A stretch of DNA of 64,000 bases, from NCBI RefSeq assembly GCF_014137855.1, contig NZ_JACGWT010000001.1, positions 310,001 through 374,000 of the forward strand, given 5' to 3'. Positions 63,817-64,000 of the stretch are shown piece by piece. The notes below the pieces were generated by a model. That model was not told the DNA's origin and did not search any database. It saw only the letters and a program-made list of their open reading frames with translations. A program made the translations under genes and the position numbers. Position 1 is the first letter of the stretch; every line of letters starts with the position of its first letter. This DNA is from Microlunatus kandeliicorticis (GTDB lineage: Bacteria > Actinomycetota > Actinomycetes > Propionibacteriales > Propionibacteriaceae).

Positions 63817-64000
63817 TCAGCTGTAGGCGGACTCGGCCAGCCGGGTCAGGCCCTCGCGGATGATCCGGGCCCGGCTCTCGCCGACGCCCTCGACCTCTTG
63901 GAGCTCGGCGCTGCTGGCGCCGAGGACCGCCTGCAGGCTGCCGAAGTGGTCGATCAGCCGGGCGCTGTAGGCGCCGGGCAGCCGGTTGATCTGGGCCAGC
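63817..64000 (-). CDS. disA: C-terminal end of DNA integrity scanning protein DisA (diadenylate cyclase), rest outside window
   Basis: The 60 residues in the window read from LAQINRLPGAYSARLIDHFG to IREGLTRLAESAYS, with the helix-hairpin-helix ELQEVEGVGESRARIIREGL. This matches the DNA-binding C-terminus of DisA, which makes c-di-AMP. Its place after mutY fits the actinobacterial order mutY-disA-radA. The catalytic domain lies beyond the window. Confidence 0.85.
   Translation of the reverse strand, partial: LAQINRLPGAYSARLIDHFGSLQAVLGASSAELQEVEGVGESRARIIREGLTRLAESAYS

Overview
This window comes from a high-GC actinobacterium that probably makes mycothiol. Evidence for that is the Lsr2 nucleoid protein, two enzymes of the mycothiol-dependent maleylpyruvate isomerase fold, frequent GTG starts, and a gene order in the right half that follows mycobacteria and relatives (DUF2342 zincin, tilS, hpt, ftsH, folE, folP, folB, folK, DUF3180, then lsr2, clpC, mutY, disA). 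The genus cannot be fixed from sequence reading alone.

Left part (1-35542): a large exopolysaccharide or capsule locus of the Wzx/Wzy type. It contains a polyprenyl-phosphate sugar transferase, a Wzx-like flippase, a Wzy-like polymerase, two Wzz-like proteins without a tyrosine kinase, and seven glycosyltransferases. It also has nucleotide-sugar enzymes that could together make UDP-2,3-diacetamido-2,3-dideoxy-mannuronic acid (dehydrogenase, C3 oxidase, aminotransferase, acetyltransferase, 2-epimerase), and a second amino-sugar set. Eight minus-strand genes (29011 back to 20094) are chained by 4-bp ATGA/GTGA overlaps. Mixed in are secreted proteins that share modules: three right-handed beta-helix proteins with one conserved core, and DUF4082-like domains, one in each of two beta-helix proteins and four in a 1568-residue surface protein. 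A TCGGGGGA element recurs just upstream of genes of this locus.

Middle (35860-39946): a small CPBP protease / membrane protein / XRE regulator operon with a repeated GTCAAG/CTTGACA candidate operator, then a ureohydrolase paired with an NCS1 permease.

Right part (39979-64000): conserved housekeeping genes for tRNA-Ile lysidine synthesis, purine salvage, FtsH proteolysis, folate synthesis, NAD synthesis (nadB, nadC), Lsr2, ClpC, MutY and the end of DisA. Where relatives carry panC, panD, coaX and lysS, this genome has a NuoD-like protein beside a MidA/NDUFAF7-type arginine methyltransferase. The NuoD-like protein keeps the arginine that NDUFAF7 methylates in complex I but appears to lack the quinone-site His and Tyr; this is the most striking single observation. 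Many first genes carry a TANNNT box 6-7 nt before the start codon, which points to widespread leaderless transcription. An array of REP-like palindromes lies before disA.

No rRNA, tRNA, IS element, CRISPR array or phage gene was seen. All functional calls come from reading motifs by eye; no database search was run.
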